A program made the translations under genes and the position numbers. 64,000 nt of DNA from Roseiarcus sp036513315 (lineage in GTDB: Bacteria > Pseudomonadota > Alphaproteobacteria > Rhizobiales > Beijerinckiaceae): contig DATBZF010000027.1 of NCBI GenBank assembly GCA_036513315.1, positions 12,467 to 76,466 of the forward strand. Reading direction: 5' to 3'. Below the pieces are notes generated by a model that ran no database searches, was not told where the DNA came from, and saw only the letters and a list, made by a program, of their open reading frames with translations. This document shows positions 43,164 to 51,958 of the stretch, piece by piece. How positions within the stretch are numbered: the stretch's first letter is position 1; every line of letters begins with the position of its first letter.

Positions 43164-44019
43164 AGCCCAATATCTCGCGCGCCTTTCGGTTCGATAGCGG
43201 CGCCTCGAATTCGCCGAGAGGGCGCGTGATCGGCACGCCAGGGCAATAGCGCGCGAGGAATTCGCGCGTCGGCAGATTGGCGGTGATCGTGTCATTGACG
43301 GCGTTGAAGACCTGGAAGCCGAGCCCATCTTTCTGCAGACAGAGATGCACGATCTCGCCGAGATCGCGCGCGTCGATATAGCTCCAGGCGTTGCGCTTGC
43401 GCGAAGGCGGATCGGCGATAAAATCGGGAAAGCGGTCATATTCGTGCGGCTCGATGACATTGCCGATGCGCAAAGCGTAGATGTCGGCGCCAAAACGCAT
43501 GGCGAAGGCGCGCGCGGTCTTTTCGTTGACCACCTTCGACAGGCCGTAGCTATCCATCGGATCGATATCGTAATCTTCCTCGAGCGGGAAGCTGTGAAAA
43601 TCCTTGTCGCCCTCGGCGAAGCAGACGCCATAGGTCGTCTCGCTGGATGCGATAATCACTTTGCGAACGCCGAGCTTCATCGCCGCTTCGATGACGTTGT
43701 ACGTACTGATGACATTGACGTCGAAAGTCTTGTTGTCGGGTTCGATCAGAACCCGCGGAATCGCGGCGAAATGCACGACGGCGTCCGGCGGGCCGGCCGC
43801 CTGGCCTTTGTTGAATCCGTCGAAACCGAAATGCGTCGTCAGCGCATTGAAGACCTGACCACTGTCGGTCACGTCGGCGATCAGCGTGTTGACCCCGGGT
43901 AGATCGAGCGGCTTCAGATCGACATTCAGGATCGCATGTTTCTTCGCCACGAGGTGAGGCACGACATGACGGCCGGCCTTGCCGGTACCGCCGGTGAACA
44001 CAATTCGTTTGGCCGCCAT
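43126..44019 (-). CDS. NAD-dependent epimerase/dehydratase (extended SDR)
   Basis: A 297-residue Rossmann protein. RIVFTGGTGKAGRHVVPHL is the NAD-binding loop, ADVTDSG the adenine-side Asp region, and the catalytic Tyr-Lys pair is in DSYGLSKVVNEKTA. IASSETTYGVCF supplies the Ser/Thr. It probably acts on a nucleotide sugar or related hydroxy compound; the substrate is not predictable. GAGAGAG precedes the ATG. Its tail overlaps the run-off end of the truncated MFS copy. A remnant of a second copy lies at 42042. Confidence 0.87.
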   Translation of the reverse strand: MAAKRIVFTGGTGKAGRHVVPHLVAKKHAILNVDLKPLDLPGVNTLIADVTDSGQVFNALTTHFGFDGFNKGQAAGPPDAVVHFAAIPRVLIEPDNKTFDVNVISTYNVIEAAMKLGVRKVIIASSETTYGVCFAEGDKDFHSFPLEEDYDIDPMDSYGLSKVVNEKTARAFAMRFGADIYALRIGNVIEPHEYDRFPDFIADPPSRKRNAWSYIDARDLGEIVHLCLQKDGLGFQVFNAVNDTITANLPTREFLARYCPGVPITRPLGEFEAPLSNRKAREILGFKEAHNWRRYVK

Positions 44020-44358
44020 GATCTCTCTCGCCGCGTTTCGCCCGATGAAGATTCATCATACGACAATATGGCCGCGCGATGAAAGCAGTAGCAGGGCTGA
44101 CTTGACGCGACATTGGGATTGCAGGCGTCTCGCCTGGTCGAGGCGGGCGGTATCATATGACAATGCACAGCAATGACGCCATCGAAGCCGCGCACGCCTT
44201 CAAACGCTCCGCCCTTGGCGCTGTTCATAATCATGGCAGGAAAGTCAGGGCGATCTCGCCGCCGCCTTCGCCGCGCTCGGCCTCGCTGACAGGCTGACCA
44301 ATCTCGAATCCGGCAAGCCGACCCGGCTCGCATTCTGATGGGCCAGAGCGGCGCGCCG
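44020..44358. other. Intergenic region with a possible gene fragment
   Basis: The epimerase promoter should lie here; TCATATGA at about 44153 is a perfect 8-bp palindrome. On the plus strand, frames reading NDAIEAAHAFKRSALGAVHN (from about 44168) and then, after a frame change, GDLAAAFAALGLADRLTNLE ending at a stop at 44336-44338 look protein-like and may be the tail of a lost gene. I could not name a family. Confidence 0.35.
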
Positions 44359-45549
44359 CTACGCCGAGGCGGGCGCCGACCTCTCTGCGATCGTCCGCAG
44401 CACCAGACGCGCTGCGCGCGCGCTTGGCGTGTCGCCATCAGGCAATTGCATCAGCGCATCGAGCCGGGATAGCGCCGCAAGCTGCGCATCGCGCGGCGCG
44501 CCCTCACGCACCAGCTCGGTGAGCGCCGACGCCAGACTTGCCGGCGTGCATTCCCGTTGCAGGATTTCCGGGATCGCGCGTTCGCCAAGAATGAGATTGG
44601 GCAGCAGGATCGAAGGCGCCGTGACGACGTATTTCAGCGGCTCTTCGATCAGCGAGACTTTATAGGCGCCGACCATCGGCACGCCTGACAGAGCCAGTTC
44701 GAGCGTCACCGTGCCGGACGCCGCCAATGCCGCCCGCGCGCTGCGGAAAGCGGCGAGTTTGGCCGCTTCGCCGAGCACGACGCGCGGCGCGACCGGCCAA
44801 TTGGCGACGCGTTCGGTTATTTCAGCCGCCAGATGCGGCATGGTCGGCAGCACCACTTCCAGAGCGCCGTGTTCACGCGCCAGCAAAGCCAGCGCGCCGC
44901 TAAAATCATCGATCAATCGCCGCATGATCGAACGGCGCGAACCCGGCAGCGCCACGATCAACGGCGGCCCACTGGCCCGGCGCGCCGCCTCCTCGGCGTT
45001 GGGGCGCAATTCGGCCAGCCGCTCGATCAGAGGATGGCCGACATAAAAGCATGGCGGCCCGCCGAGCCTTTGATGAGCGGCCGGTTCAAACGGCAATAGA
45101 GCGAGCAGGCAATCGACATAGGCGTGCATCGCGCGCGCCCGTCCGGGCCGCCAGGCCCAGACCGTCGGGCTGACATAATCGACTATCGGCAGACCGGGAA
45201 GCGCCCTGCGCACGCGGCGCGCGACGCGATGGGTGAAATCGGGACTGTCGATAATCACCATAGCGTCGGGCGGAGCGGCGACGATCGCCGCCGCCGTCTC
45301 GCGAATCCGCGCCAGCAGGGTCGGCAACCTGCCGATGACAGGCAGAATGCCCATCACGGCGATATCAGTCAGCGGGAACAGGCTTTGCAGGCCTTCGGCC
45401 TCCATCGCCGCGCCGCCGATACCGGAAAATGCGATGGCGCCGTCGGTCGCCTCGCGTAGGGCGCGCATCAGTTTGAAACCAAGCTGATCGCCCGAATGCT
45501 CGCCCGCGACCAGAAAGACCCGCCACGCGCGCGCCGCCGGAACGCTCAC
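44359..45549 (-). CDS. lpxB: Lipid-A-disaccharide synthase
   Basis: A 396-residue peripheral membrane glycosyltransferase (GT19) joining UDP-diacylglucosamine and lipid X. Family strings: FLVAGEHSGDQLGFKLMRAL, IDSPDFTHRVARRVRR, YVSPTVWAWRPGRARAMHAY, ALPGSRRSIMRRL. GTG 45549 is the start and overlaps the lpxI stop by GTGA, so it is translationally coupled as the last gene of lpxD-fabZ-lpxA-lpxI-lpxB. Confidence 0.95.
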   Translation of the reverse strand: MSVPAARAWRVFLVAGEHSGDQLGFKLMRALREATDGAIAFSGIGGAAMEAEGLQSLFPLTDIAVMGILPVIGRLPTLLARIRETAAAIVAAPPDAMVIIDSPDFTHRVARRVRRALPGLPIVDYVSPTVWAWRPGRARAMHAYVDCLLALLPFEPAAHQRLGGPPCFYVGHPLIERLAELRPNAEEAARRASGPPLIVALPGSRRSIMRRLIDDFSGALALLAREHGALEVVLPTMPHLAAEITERVANWPVAPRVVLGEAAKLAAFRSARAALAASGTVTLELALSGVPMVGAYKVSLIEEPLKYVVTAPSILLPNLILGERAIPEILQRECTPASLASALTELVREGAPRDAQLAALSRLDALMQLPDGDTPSARAARLVLRTIAERSAPASA

Positions 45550-46427
45550 GTCTCCAGCCCGAACACGAACAGGCCAGCCTCGTCGGCGGCGCGCACAAAC
45601 GCGGCGCGGTCGGCGATGAGAACGCGGCCGGAGGAGAGCGCAATGCCCTCGAGTTCGGCGCGCCTGGCGCCCTCGATCGTCCTCAGCCCGACGGCGGGCA
45701 TATCGAGCCGCATGTCCTGGTCGCGCTTGGGCGCCTTGACCAGCACGCCCGCCTTGCCCCTCAGACGAAGGCGATGCGCGGCGCGCAAATCGGCGATGCG
45801 GGCGAGCATGGCGTCCGTTCCTTCCGCCGCCTCCACGGCAAGCACCCGCCCGTTGGCGACGACGACGGCCTGGCCGGCGTCGAACGGCGACAGCGCCGCG
45901 ATAAGGCCGGTGCCTATGCGCGCATCGGCTTGCGCCTGCGCGGAGGGCGCAAGCGCACTCAAGGCGCCTGGCGAAACCAGCAATTGCGGCGCGATCTGAT
46001 GGACGCCGACCACCGCGACACCCTCTTTCTCAAAAAACCCGGCAATGCCGACCAGCAGCCGATTGTCGCCGCCGCGAAACAGCGAAGCCAGCCCCGAGAA
46101 CCGCCGCAAGGCGCCCCAATCGAGGCGCAGATCAGAAAATTCCGGTCTGGTCATCGCTCCGACAATGGCGATCTCGCCGATGTCGCGTTCCTTGAGCGAG
46201 CGAAACAATTTGCCCACTTCGCCCATATGGACCCAGAAATGCGGGAAGGCTTCAATCCGCTTGTCGGCCGCGCCGACGACCCCGACCATGACAGGATTTC
46301 GGCCCTGCTGAAGTGCGGCCTGTGCGACCTGGATCGGAAAATCGCCACCGCCGCATAGAATGGCGAGCGGCTTCATCGGCGTCGCTCCGGCGCCGCCCAA
46401 GGGCGAGGCGTTGGCGGCCAGAGTCAC
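45546..46427 (-). CDS. lpxI: UDP-2,3-diacylglucosamine pyrophosphatase LpxI
   Basis: A 276-293-residue LpxI (former DUF1009), the alphaproteobacterial replacement for LpxH that hydrolyses UDP-diacylglucosamine to lipid X. It starts LAILCGGGDFPIQVAQAALQ and has GEVGKLFRSLKERDIGEIAI, plus the C-terminal KAPKRDQDMRLDMPAVGLRT with the active-site Asp region. Two starts are possible: GTG 46427, overlapping the lpxA stop by GTGA as its neighbours do, or ATG 46376. I list the GTG because every junction in this operon is of that kind. Confidence 0.93.
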   Translation of the reverse strand: MTLAANASPLGGAGATPMKPLAILCGGGDFPIQVAQAALQQGRNPVMVGVVGAADKRIEAFPHFWVHMGEVGKLFRSLKERDIGEIAIVGAMTRPEFSDLRLDWGALRRFSGLASLFRGGDNRLLVGIAGFFEKEGVAVVGVHQIAPQLLVSPGALSALAPSAQAQADARIGTGLIAALSPFDAGQAVVVANGRVLAVEAAEGTDAMLARIADLRAAHRLRLRGKAGVLVKAPKRDQDMRLDMPAVGLRTIEGARRAELEGIALSSGRVLIADRAAFVRAADEAGLFVFGLET

Positions 46428-47275
46428 ACGCTGTCTTCCTTGCCGGCGCGCGGCGTGCAGATCGCCCGCTCGCCGCCCTCGCGCAGGAAATCGAGGATCT
46501 GCTGCACTTCGGCATGGGCGGCGAATTCCGCGGCGACGTCTTCGATGCGCTCTTTCAACGTGCCCTCGGGGGCAAAAAGTGCGCGATAGGCGCGGCGCAG
46601 ATCGTGGATCGACTCGCGCGAAAAGCCGCGCCGTTTCATGCCGACGATGTTGAGGCCAGCCAGCGAGGCGCGGTTGCCGAGCGCGAGCCCATAGGGGATG
46701 ACGTCGTTTTCGACGCCGGACAATCCGCCGATAAAAGCATGCGCGCCGATGCGGACAAACTGATGTGCGGCGGCGCCGCCGCTGATATTGGCGAAATCGC
46801 CGATCTGGCAATGCCCGGCGAGCATCACATTACTCGACAGGACGATGTCGTCGCCGAGCTTGCAATCATGGCCGACATGAGCGTTTGAGAGGAAGGCGCA
46901 GCGCGAGCCGACAATGGTGCGCGAGCCGCCGCCGGCGGTGCCGGGATTCATTGTCACGCCTTCGCGGATGAGGCAGTCTTCACCAATACTGAGAGTGACC
47001 TTTTCGCCACGATATTTGAGGTCCTGCGGCTGATGGCCAATGGAAGCGAAGGGGAATATGCGCGTGCGGGCGCCAATGCTGGTCTCGCCGGCAACGCTGA
47101 CATGCGAGAGCAGGCGAACACCTTCGCCCAGAACAACCTGCGGGCCGACATGGCAGAAAGGACCAATCTCGACGCCCGCGCCAAGCTGCGCTCCCGCCTC
47201 GACGCAAGCGCTGGCATGAATGGCGGGGGGCGCGGTGGGCGAACCGACCAGAGGGGCTGGCGACATTTTCGTCAT
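46424..47275 (-). CDS. lpxA: UDP-N-acetylglucosamine O-acyltransferase
   Basis: A 283-residue left-handed beta-helix acyltransferase, first step of lipid A synthesis. Hexapeptide repeats run from HASACVEAGAQLGAGVEIGP to about 190. The catalytic His is in FLSNAHVGHDCKLGDD. The C-terminal helical part (RAYRALFAPEGTLKERIEDV) is normal. The ATG at 47275 overlaps the fabZ stop as ATGA. Confidence 0.96.
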   Translation of the reverse strand: MTKMSPAPLVGSPTAPPAIHASACVEAGAQLGAGVEIGPFCHVGPQVVLGEGVRLLSHVSVAGETSIGARTRIFPFASIGHQPQDLKYRGEKVTLSIGEDCLIREGVTMNPGTAGGGSRTIVGSRCAFLSNAHVGHDCKLGDDIVLSSNVMLAGHCQIGDFANISGGAAAHQFVRIGAHAFIGGLSGVENDVIPYGLALGNRASLAGLNIVGMKRRGFSRESIHDLRRAYRALFAPEGTLKERIEDVAAEFAAHAEVQQILDFLREGGERAICTPRAGKEDSV

Positions 47276-47736
47276 TCCGCCACCAGCATCGCTGAAATCT
47301 CTGCTTCGCAGGCAAGCGCGCCGTCGACTTTGGCCTGGCCGCGGTACCACCACATATTGCGGCGCCTGGCGAATCGCTCCAGGTGGAACTCGACCCGATC
47401 GCCGGGGACCACCGGCTTCCGGAACTTCGCCTTGTCGATCGTCATCAAATAGACGACCGCCGGCTTGGCCTTGTCGGCCTGGGCGGCGACGCAAAGCGCG
47501 CCGGCGGTCTGCGCCATGCCTTCAATCAGCAATACGCCGGGCATGATCGGGCGGCCTGGGAAATGGCCCTGAAACTGCGGTTCGTTGGCGGTGACATTCT
47601 TGATGCCGATGCCGAATTCGTCGCCTCGCGCCGCGATAATCCGATCGACCAGCAGAAAGGGATAGCGGTGCGGCAGGAGACTCAGCAGTCTTTGGATGTC
47701 GTAAGTCTCGAAAGTCTGGCCCGCCGATATGTTCAT
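47272..47736 (-). CDS. fabZ: 3-hydroxyacyl-ACP dehydratase FabZ
   Basis: A 154-residue hot-dog dehydratase of fatty-acid elongation. The catalytic His is in LLPHRYPFLLVDRI and the Glu in GRPIMPGVLLIEGMAQTAG. The ATG at 47736 has GGGGGAT 5 nt upstream. Its placement between lpxD and lpxA is standard and balances hydroxyacyl-ACP use between phospholipid and lipid A. A 249-nt gap separates it from lpxD, more than elsewhere in the cluster, and could hold a promoter. Confidence 0.96.
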   Translation of the reverse strand: MNISAGQTFETYDIQRLLSLLPHRYPFLLVDRIIAARGDEFGIGIKNVTANEPQFQGHFPGRPIMPGVLLIEGMAQTAGALCVAAQADKAKPAVVYLMTIDKAKFRKPVVPGDRVEFHLERFARRRNMWWYRGQAKVDGALACEAEISAMLVAE

Positions 47737-47985
47737 TCGATATCCCCCACCGATCTCTGGCACGACCTCTGCGGCGATGCTTTCCTCTCGCAAACTCGCC
47801 GGCGGACGCGTTGTCGCGCGATTGTCTCAGGAACGACGCTCTCTCACTATTCAGTTATGCACAATTTGGTCTGGAATGCCTAAAGGCTTTCCTGCCGGCA
47901 CGAACGTTCGGCTTGGCTGCATAGAGACTTTCAAGCGCCGACGCCAGACAATCCCGAAGAGAATTCAACCACGAAACCGGGCCTC

Positions 47986-49047
47986 CTAGTCTTCCGACGA
48001 CCGGCCACGCGCGCCCGCCTCGCGAACCATTCTCCTCAGAAAATTCACTCCCCTCCAGTGTTCGCGAAGGGGACAAGCCGGAGAACCACCCCATTTGGCG
48101 CCGGCGGGCACGTCGTTCATCAGGCCGGAATCGGCGGCGATCTGGGCCCCCATACCGATATGAAGATGACCCGACAGACCCGCCTGCCCGCCAATGGCGA
48201 CAAAATCTTCGATCGTGCAGGAGCCGGAAATGCCAGCCTGCGCGGCGATCACGCAATGGCGGCCGATCACGACATTATGGGCGATCTGCACGAGATTATC
48301 GATCTTGGAGCCCTCGCCGACCACCGTATCGCGATTGGCGCCGCGGTCGATGGTGGTTCCCGCGCCGATTTCGACATCGTCCTGGACGATAACCCGGCCG
48401 ACCTGCGGCACTTTGAGATGCCCGCGCGGCCCCATGGCGAAGCCGAAGCCATCCTGGCCGATCCGGGCGCCGGAATGAAGAATGACGCGATCGCCGATCA
48501 GGGCGCAAAGCACCGTGCAATTCGCGCCAATGACGCTGTCGCGCCCGATATGGACGCCAGGACCGATCACCGCATTGGCGCCAATCAGCGTATGGGCGCC
48601 GATATGCGCGCCGGCCCCGACAATGGCGCCCGGATCGACAATGACGCCGGCCTCCAGACGCGCGGCGGGATGAACGATTGCGCGCGCGGAAATCCCGGTC
48701 TCGCCAAAAATCGAAGCCGGTTTGGCGGCGCTGGGAAACAATCTCAGCAGGACTTCGGTGAACGCGCGGTAGGGTTGGCTGGTCGACAGCGCAACGCAGC
48801 CGGCCGGCGCCAGCGCAGTATGGCGCGGCTGCAGCAGAACCGCCGAGGCGCGCGTTTTTGCGAGTTCAGCGACATAGCGCGGATTGTCGAGAAAAGTCAG
48901 GTCGCCGGGACCGGCCCGGTCGATCGGCGCGACGCTGCGAATGACCAAGGCGAGGTCGGCGCCGTCATTCGCCTCGGCGCCCGTCCAGTCGACGATGGCG
49001 CGGATTGTCGGCGACATCGCCGCCGGAAAGAAACTGGTTTTCGCCAT
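47986..49047 (-). CDS. lpxD: UDP-3-O-acylglucosamine N-acyltransferase
   Basis: A 353-residue beta-helix N-acyltransferase adding the second acyl chain to the lipid A precursor. An N-terminal uridine-binding domain (SVAPIDRAGPGDLTFLDNPR) precedes hexapeptide repeats with the catalytic His in IAHNVVIGRHCVIAAQAG. The C-terminal helix includes LREHWRGVNFLRRM. Start ATG 49047 or the ATG 10 codons later; neither has a good Shine-Dalgarno. A strong terminator lies between bamA and this gene, so lpxD likely has its own promoter or depends on read-through. Confidence 0.94.
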   Translation of the reverse strand: MAKTSFFPAAMSPTIRAIVDWTGAEANDGADLALVIRSVAPIDRAGPGDLTFLDNPRYVAELAKTRASAVLLQPRHTALAPAGCVALSTSQPYRAFTEVLLRLFPSAAKPASIFGETGISARAIVHPAARLEAGVIVDPGAIVGAGAHIGAHTLIGANAVIGPGVHIGRDSVIGANCTVLCALIGDRVILHSGARIGQDGFGFAMGPRGHLKVPQVGRVIVQDDVEIGAGTTIDRGANRDTVVGEGSKIDNLVQIAHNVVIGRHCVIAAQAGISGSCTIEDFVAIGGQAGLSGHLHIGMGAQIAADSGLMNDVPAGAKWGGSPACPLREHWRGVNFLRRMVREAGARGRSSED

Positions 49048-49168
49048 GAAAAAAGTGGGCAATCCTCTCGCGCATTTTTCAAGCGCGAGGCGCTCCCTCG
49101 CGTCCTTAAAAATGCGGCAAACCAAGCCGGCGCGTCGTTTCCCGCCGAGGCGGGGGCGCTTCCGGAAG

Positions 49169-49197
49169 AAAAAAGCGCGCCGCTCAAGGCGGCGCGC
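49169..49197 (-). terminator. Intrinsic terminator of bamA
   Basis: Perfect 9-bp GC stem (49175-49183 with 49189-49197), 5-nt loop, then six T on the minus strand (A-run 49169-49174). It lies 29 nt past the bamA stop. This is one of the clearest terminators in the window. Confidence 0.9.
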
Positions 49198-49225
49198 CTA
49201 GCCAACGAAACGATCCTTCGACCGC

Positions 49226-51706
49226 TCAGAAAGTGCTGCCGCCCGAGAAGTTGATAGCCTGGGTTTGGTCATACTTGCCCTTGGTGACGGCATAGGCGTA
49301 GTCGATGCGAATCGGCCCGAGGGGCGACGCCCAGATGATGCTCGCGCCAATCGAAGACCGGATCGTGGTCTCATTGTCGACTTTGATGCAATTACTCTGA
49401 GTAAAATTCGGAGGGACGTTGCCCGGAATGCAAGGCGAGCCTGCCGGCAACCCGAGGAGCGGCGAAAAATTCGTCGGCCCATTATAGCCGAACAAGGTTC
49501 CCGCATCGGCGAATATTGCGCCCTTCAAGCCGATTTCCCTGGGCAGCCCGTAAATCGGGAATTGCACTTCGGCGGTGCCGCCGAAATAGGTGGTGCCGCC
49601 AAGACCCGCCGCCTGCAAATTGGTCGGGTCTGAAATGTCGCGCGGCCCGATGCCTCCAGGCGCGAAGCCGCGCACCAGCGTCGGCCCGACATTGAAATTA
49701 TCGATGATGCGCAGGTCCTGACCACCGAAGGCGTTGATCTGTCCCGCCTGACCGCGAACGAAGCCGACGAAATCATCCGTGATCGGATAGTAATAGCGGG
49801 CGTCGAATGTCTCACGCAGGAACTTGGAATCGCCGCCGGCGCCGGCGACATCCTGCTTGTAGGTCACGATAGCGCCGGTCGTCGGGTTCTTGTTGTTATC
49901 GAGCGTGTTGTAGACCAACGAAAAGCCGACCAGCGACGTCAATTGCGCGCCCTGCGCCGCCGCCTGCTTGAGCGCGAGCGACGCTTCGCCATTGGTCACG
50001 CAATTTTCCGCGGAGCTGAGAGGTACGAGGCTGCCCGCCGTCCCCGGGGTCAAGCCCGGGATCGCATTCGTGCAATCGTCATAAGGCTGCGAGTTGCTGT
50101 TGGGAATTTTGATCGCCGATTCATAGACCGAATAATGAGGCTGGAAGGTAAACTCGTCCGTCACGGGCAGGCCGAGGCGCAGGGTCACGCCCGTCGTCCA
50201 GTTCTCGTACAACGCGTACTGATAGGGGTCGGTTTCCTTGTGATAGATGTCGAACCCGGCCGCGATGCGTTGGTCGAGGAAATAAGGTTCGGTGAATGTG
50301 GCGGCCCAGCCGCGGCTGTATTGTCCCTCCGAGGCCGAAAGCTTCACATATTGGCCGCGGCCGAGAAAGTTGGTCTCGGTCACCGAAACCTCAGCGATCG
50401 CGCCATCGGTGGTCGAATAACCCCCCGATATCGCGAACGAGCCTGTCGGTTGGTCCTCAACTTCCACGACAACAATCACGCGATCGGCAGTCGATCCTGG
50501 CCGATTGGTGATATGGACTTTCTTGAAGAAGCCGAGGTTGTTCAGACGACGCTCAGCCCTCTCGATCAGCGCGTGATTGTAGGGGTCGCCTTCGCCAATA
50601 TCGAACTCGCGCCGAATGACATAATCGCGGGTCCTGGTGTTGCCCTCGATGTCGATGCGTTCGATATAGACTTTCGGGCCGTCGTCGACAGTGAAGGCGA
50701 CGCCGATCTCATGCGTCTCAGCATTGCGATCGCCATGCGGGCGCACCTCAGAAAACGCGTAGCCCTGACGGGCCACGTCGCGCGTGACCGCCTCGGTCGA
50801 CAATTCAACCGCCGAAGCGTTGTAGACATCGCCCGGCGCGATTTTCACGAAGCGCTTGAGCGCCTGGCCGTCGACATTGGGGATGTGCGAATCGACCGAG
50901 ACGGCGCCGACATGGTATTGCGGCCCCTCTTCCATCGTAATCGTAATGATGTAGCCGGGGTCGGGTTCAGCCTGAAAATGGACATCCGTGTTGGTGATGC
51001 GATAATCGGCATAACCATTCTTCATATAATATTTGCGTATCGCCTCTTCGTCGGACGCCAGGCGATCGGGATCGTAGACGTCGCTGGTCTTCAGGAACGA
51101 CAGGAAATTCATTTCCGAAGTCTGCATCAAACTGTGCAGGCGATAGTTCGAGACCGCGTTATTCCCGACAAATTTGATCTCGCGGACGCCGGTTTTGTCA
51201 CCCTCGTCGATAGTGAAGACGAGATCGGAACGGCCATTGGGCAACGCGACCAGACGGTAAGTCACTTTCGCCGCGCCGCGTCCGAATTTCCGGTAGGCTT
51301 CCTTGATGCGCTCGATATCCCCCGTCGCCAGCGTTTCGCTGAAGCCCCCGCGAGGCTTGGATTGAACCTCGACCGCGAGTTGGTCGCCTTTGATCTTGCT
51401 GTTGCCTTCGAACGCGACGCGATTGAGGATGATGGCGCTTTCGTCCACGGAGACAATCACATGGCCGCCTACCACACGGGCGCTGACCTTGGAAAACATG
51501 CCTGTGGCGGAAAGATCCTTGACGCCCTGATCGATATGGGCCTGATCCGTGCCGGTGAAATACGAACGAACGACGGCCGGGTCGACCCGGTGAGCGCCTT
51601 CAACGAGGACTTCCTGCGCGAAAGCTGCTGAGGTGGCGCCGATTGCGCAAAACGCCAAGCACGCGGCCAGGATGAGCCGTCCAAGATACCCACGAAGAAA
51701 ATGCAT
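49226..51706 (-). CDS. bamA: Outer-membrane protein assembly factor BamA
   Basis: An 826-residue Omp85 protein. A signal peptide (LGRLILAACLAFCAIGATSAAF, cut near FAQE) leads to five POTRA domains (about 25-410, each with the VxGNxxx pattern such as IDIEGNTRTRDYVIRREF) and then a 16-strand barrel ending in NFSGGSTF with the C-terminal Phe. It inserts beta-barrels into the outer membrane. ATG 51706 has GGGAA upstream; ATG 51724 is also possible. It follows rseP by about 250 nt and ends at a strong terminator. Confidence 0.96.
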   Translation of the reverse strand: MHFLRGYLGRLILAACLAFCAIGATSAAFAQEVLVEGAHRVDPAVVRSYFTGTDQAHIDQGVKDLSATGMFSKVSARVVGGHVIVSVDESAIILNRVAFEGNSKIKGDQLAVEVQSKPRGGFSETLATGDIERIKEAYRKFGRGAAKVTYRLVALPNGRSDLVFTIDEGDKTGVREIKFVGNNAVSNYRLHSLMQTSEMNFLSFLKTSDVYDPDRLASDEEAIRKYYMKNGYADYRITNTDVHFQAEPDPGYIITITMEEGPQYHVGAVSVDSHIPNVDGQALKRFVKIAPGDVYNASAVELSTEAVTRDVARQGYAFSEVRPHGDRNAETHEIGVAFTVDDGPKVYIERIDIEGNTRTRDYVIRREFDIGEGDPYNHALIERAERRLNNLGFFKKVHITNRPGSTADRVIVVVEVEDQPTGSFAISGGYSTTDGAIAEVSVTETNFLGRGQYVKLSASEGQYSRGWAATFTEPYFLDQRIAAGFDIYHKETDPYQYALYENWTTGVTLRLGLPVTDEFTFQPHYSVYESAIKIPNSNSQPYDDCTNAIPGLTPGTAGSLVPLSSAENCVTNGEASLALKQAAAQGAQLTSLVGFSLVYNTLDNNKNPTTGAIVTYKQDVAGAGGDSKFLRETFDARYYYPITDDFVGFVRGQAGQINAFGGQDLRIIDNFNVGPTLVRGFAPGGIGPRDISDPTNLQAAGLGGTTYFGGTAEVQFPIYGLPREIGLKGAIFADAGTLFGYNGPTNFSPLLGLPAGSPCIPGNVPPNFTQSNCIKVDNETTIRSSIGASIIWASPLGPIRIDYAYAVTKGKYDQTQAINFSGGSTF

Positions 51707-51958
51707 TTGGCTCAAGTTCCCCATAGTCGCTGGCCGACGATATGTTCGCCGGTCCTGTTCATTTTCGCGTTATGCAAGCCCTGCACAAGACTGGCAAATT
51801 CCGCTTCGTTCGGCTTCCGCAGCGCCGCCTGCGCCAGCGACAATCAAATTAAATTGTGTTCTACCCTTTTTGCCGAACCCTGCAAACCGCTATTAACCCA
51901 GTATAGACGATTCCGGACCGGCGTGACCTCGACGACACGATTCTTGGTCGATCAATCG

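Larger units (their letters stand above)
40806..43301 (+). repeat. Degenerate tandem duplication of an MFS-epimerase unit
   Basis: Unit 1 is 40806-42156 and unit 2 is 42237-43301. In both, an MFS transporter gene is followed by the 3' end of a convergent epimerase gene. Unit 1 keeps the whole transporter but only about 115 nt of the epimerase end (42042-42156, aligning with 43191-43301 at equal spacing for nearly 90 nt). Unit 2 has lost the last third of the transporter but adjoins the intact epimerase. Even the 20 nt before each transporter ATG are similar. Confidence 0.8.

Noticed and set aside
49943..51631. 562-codon open frame opposite bamA
   Set aside because: Antisense to the POTRA and barrel regions; no recognisable domain.
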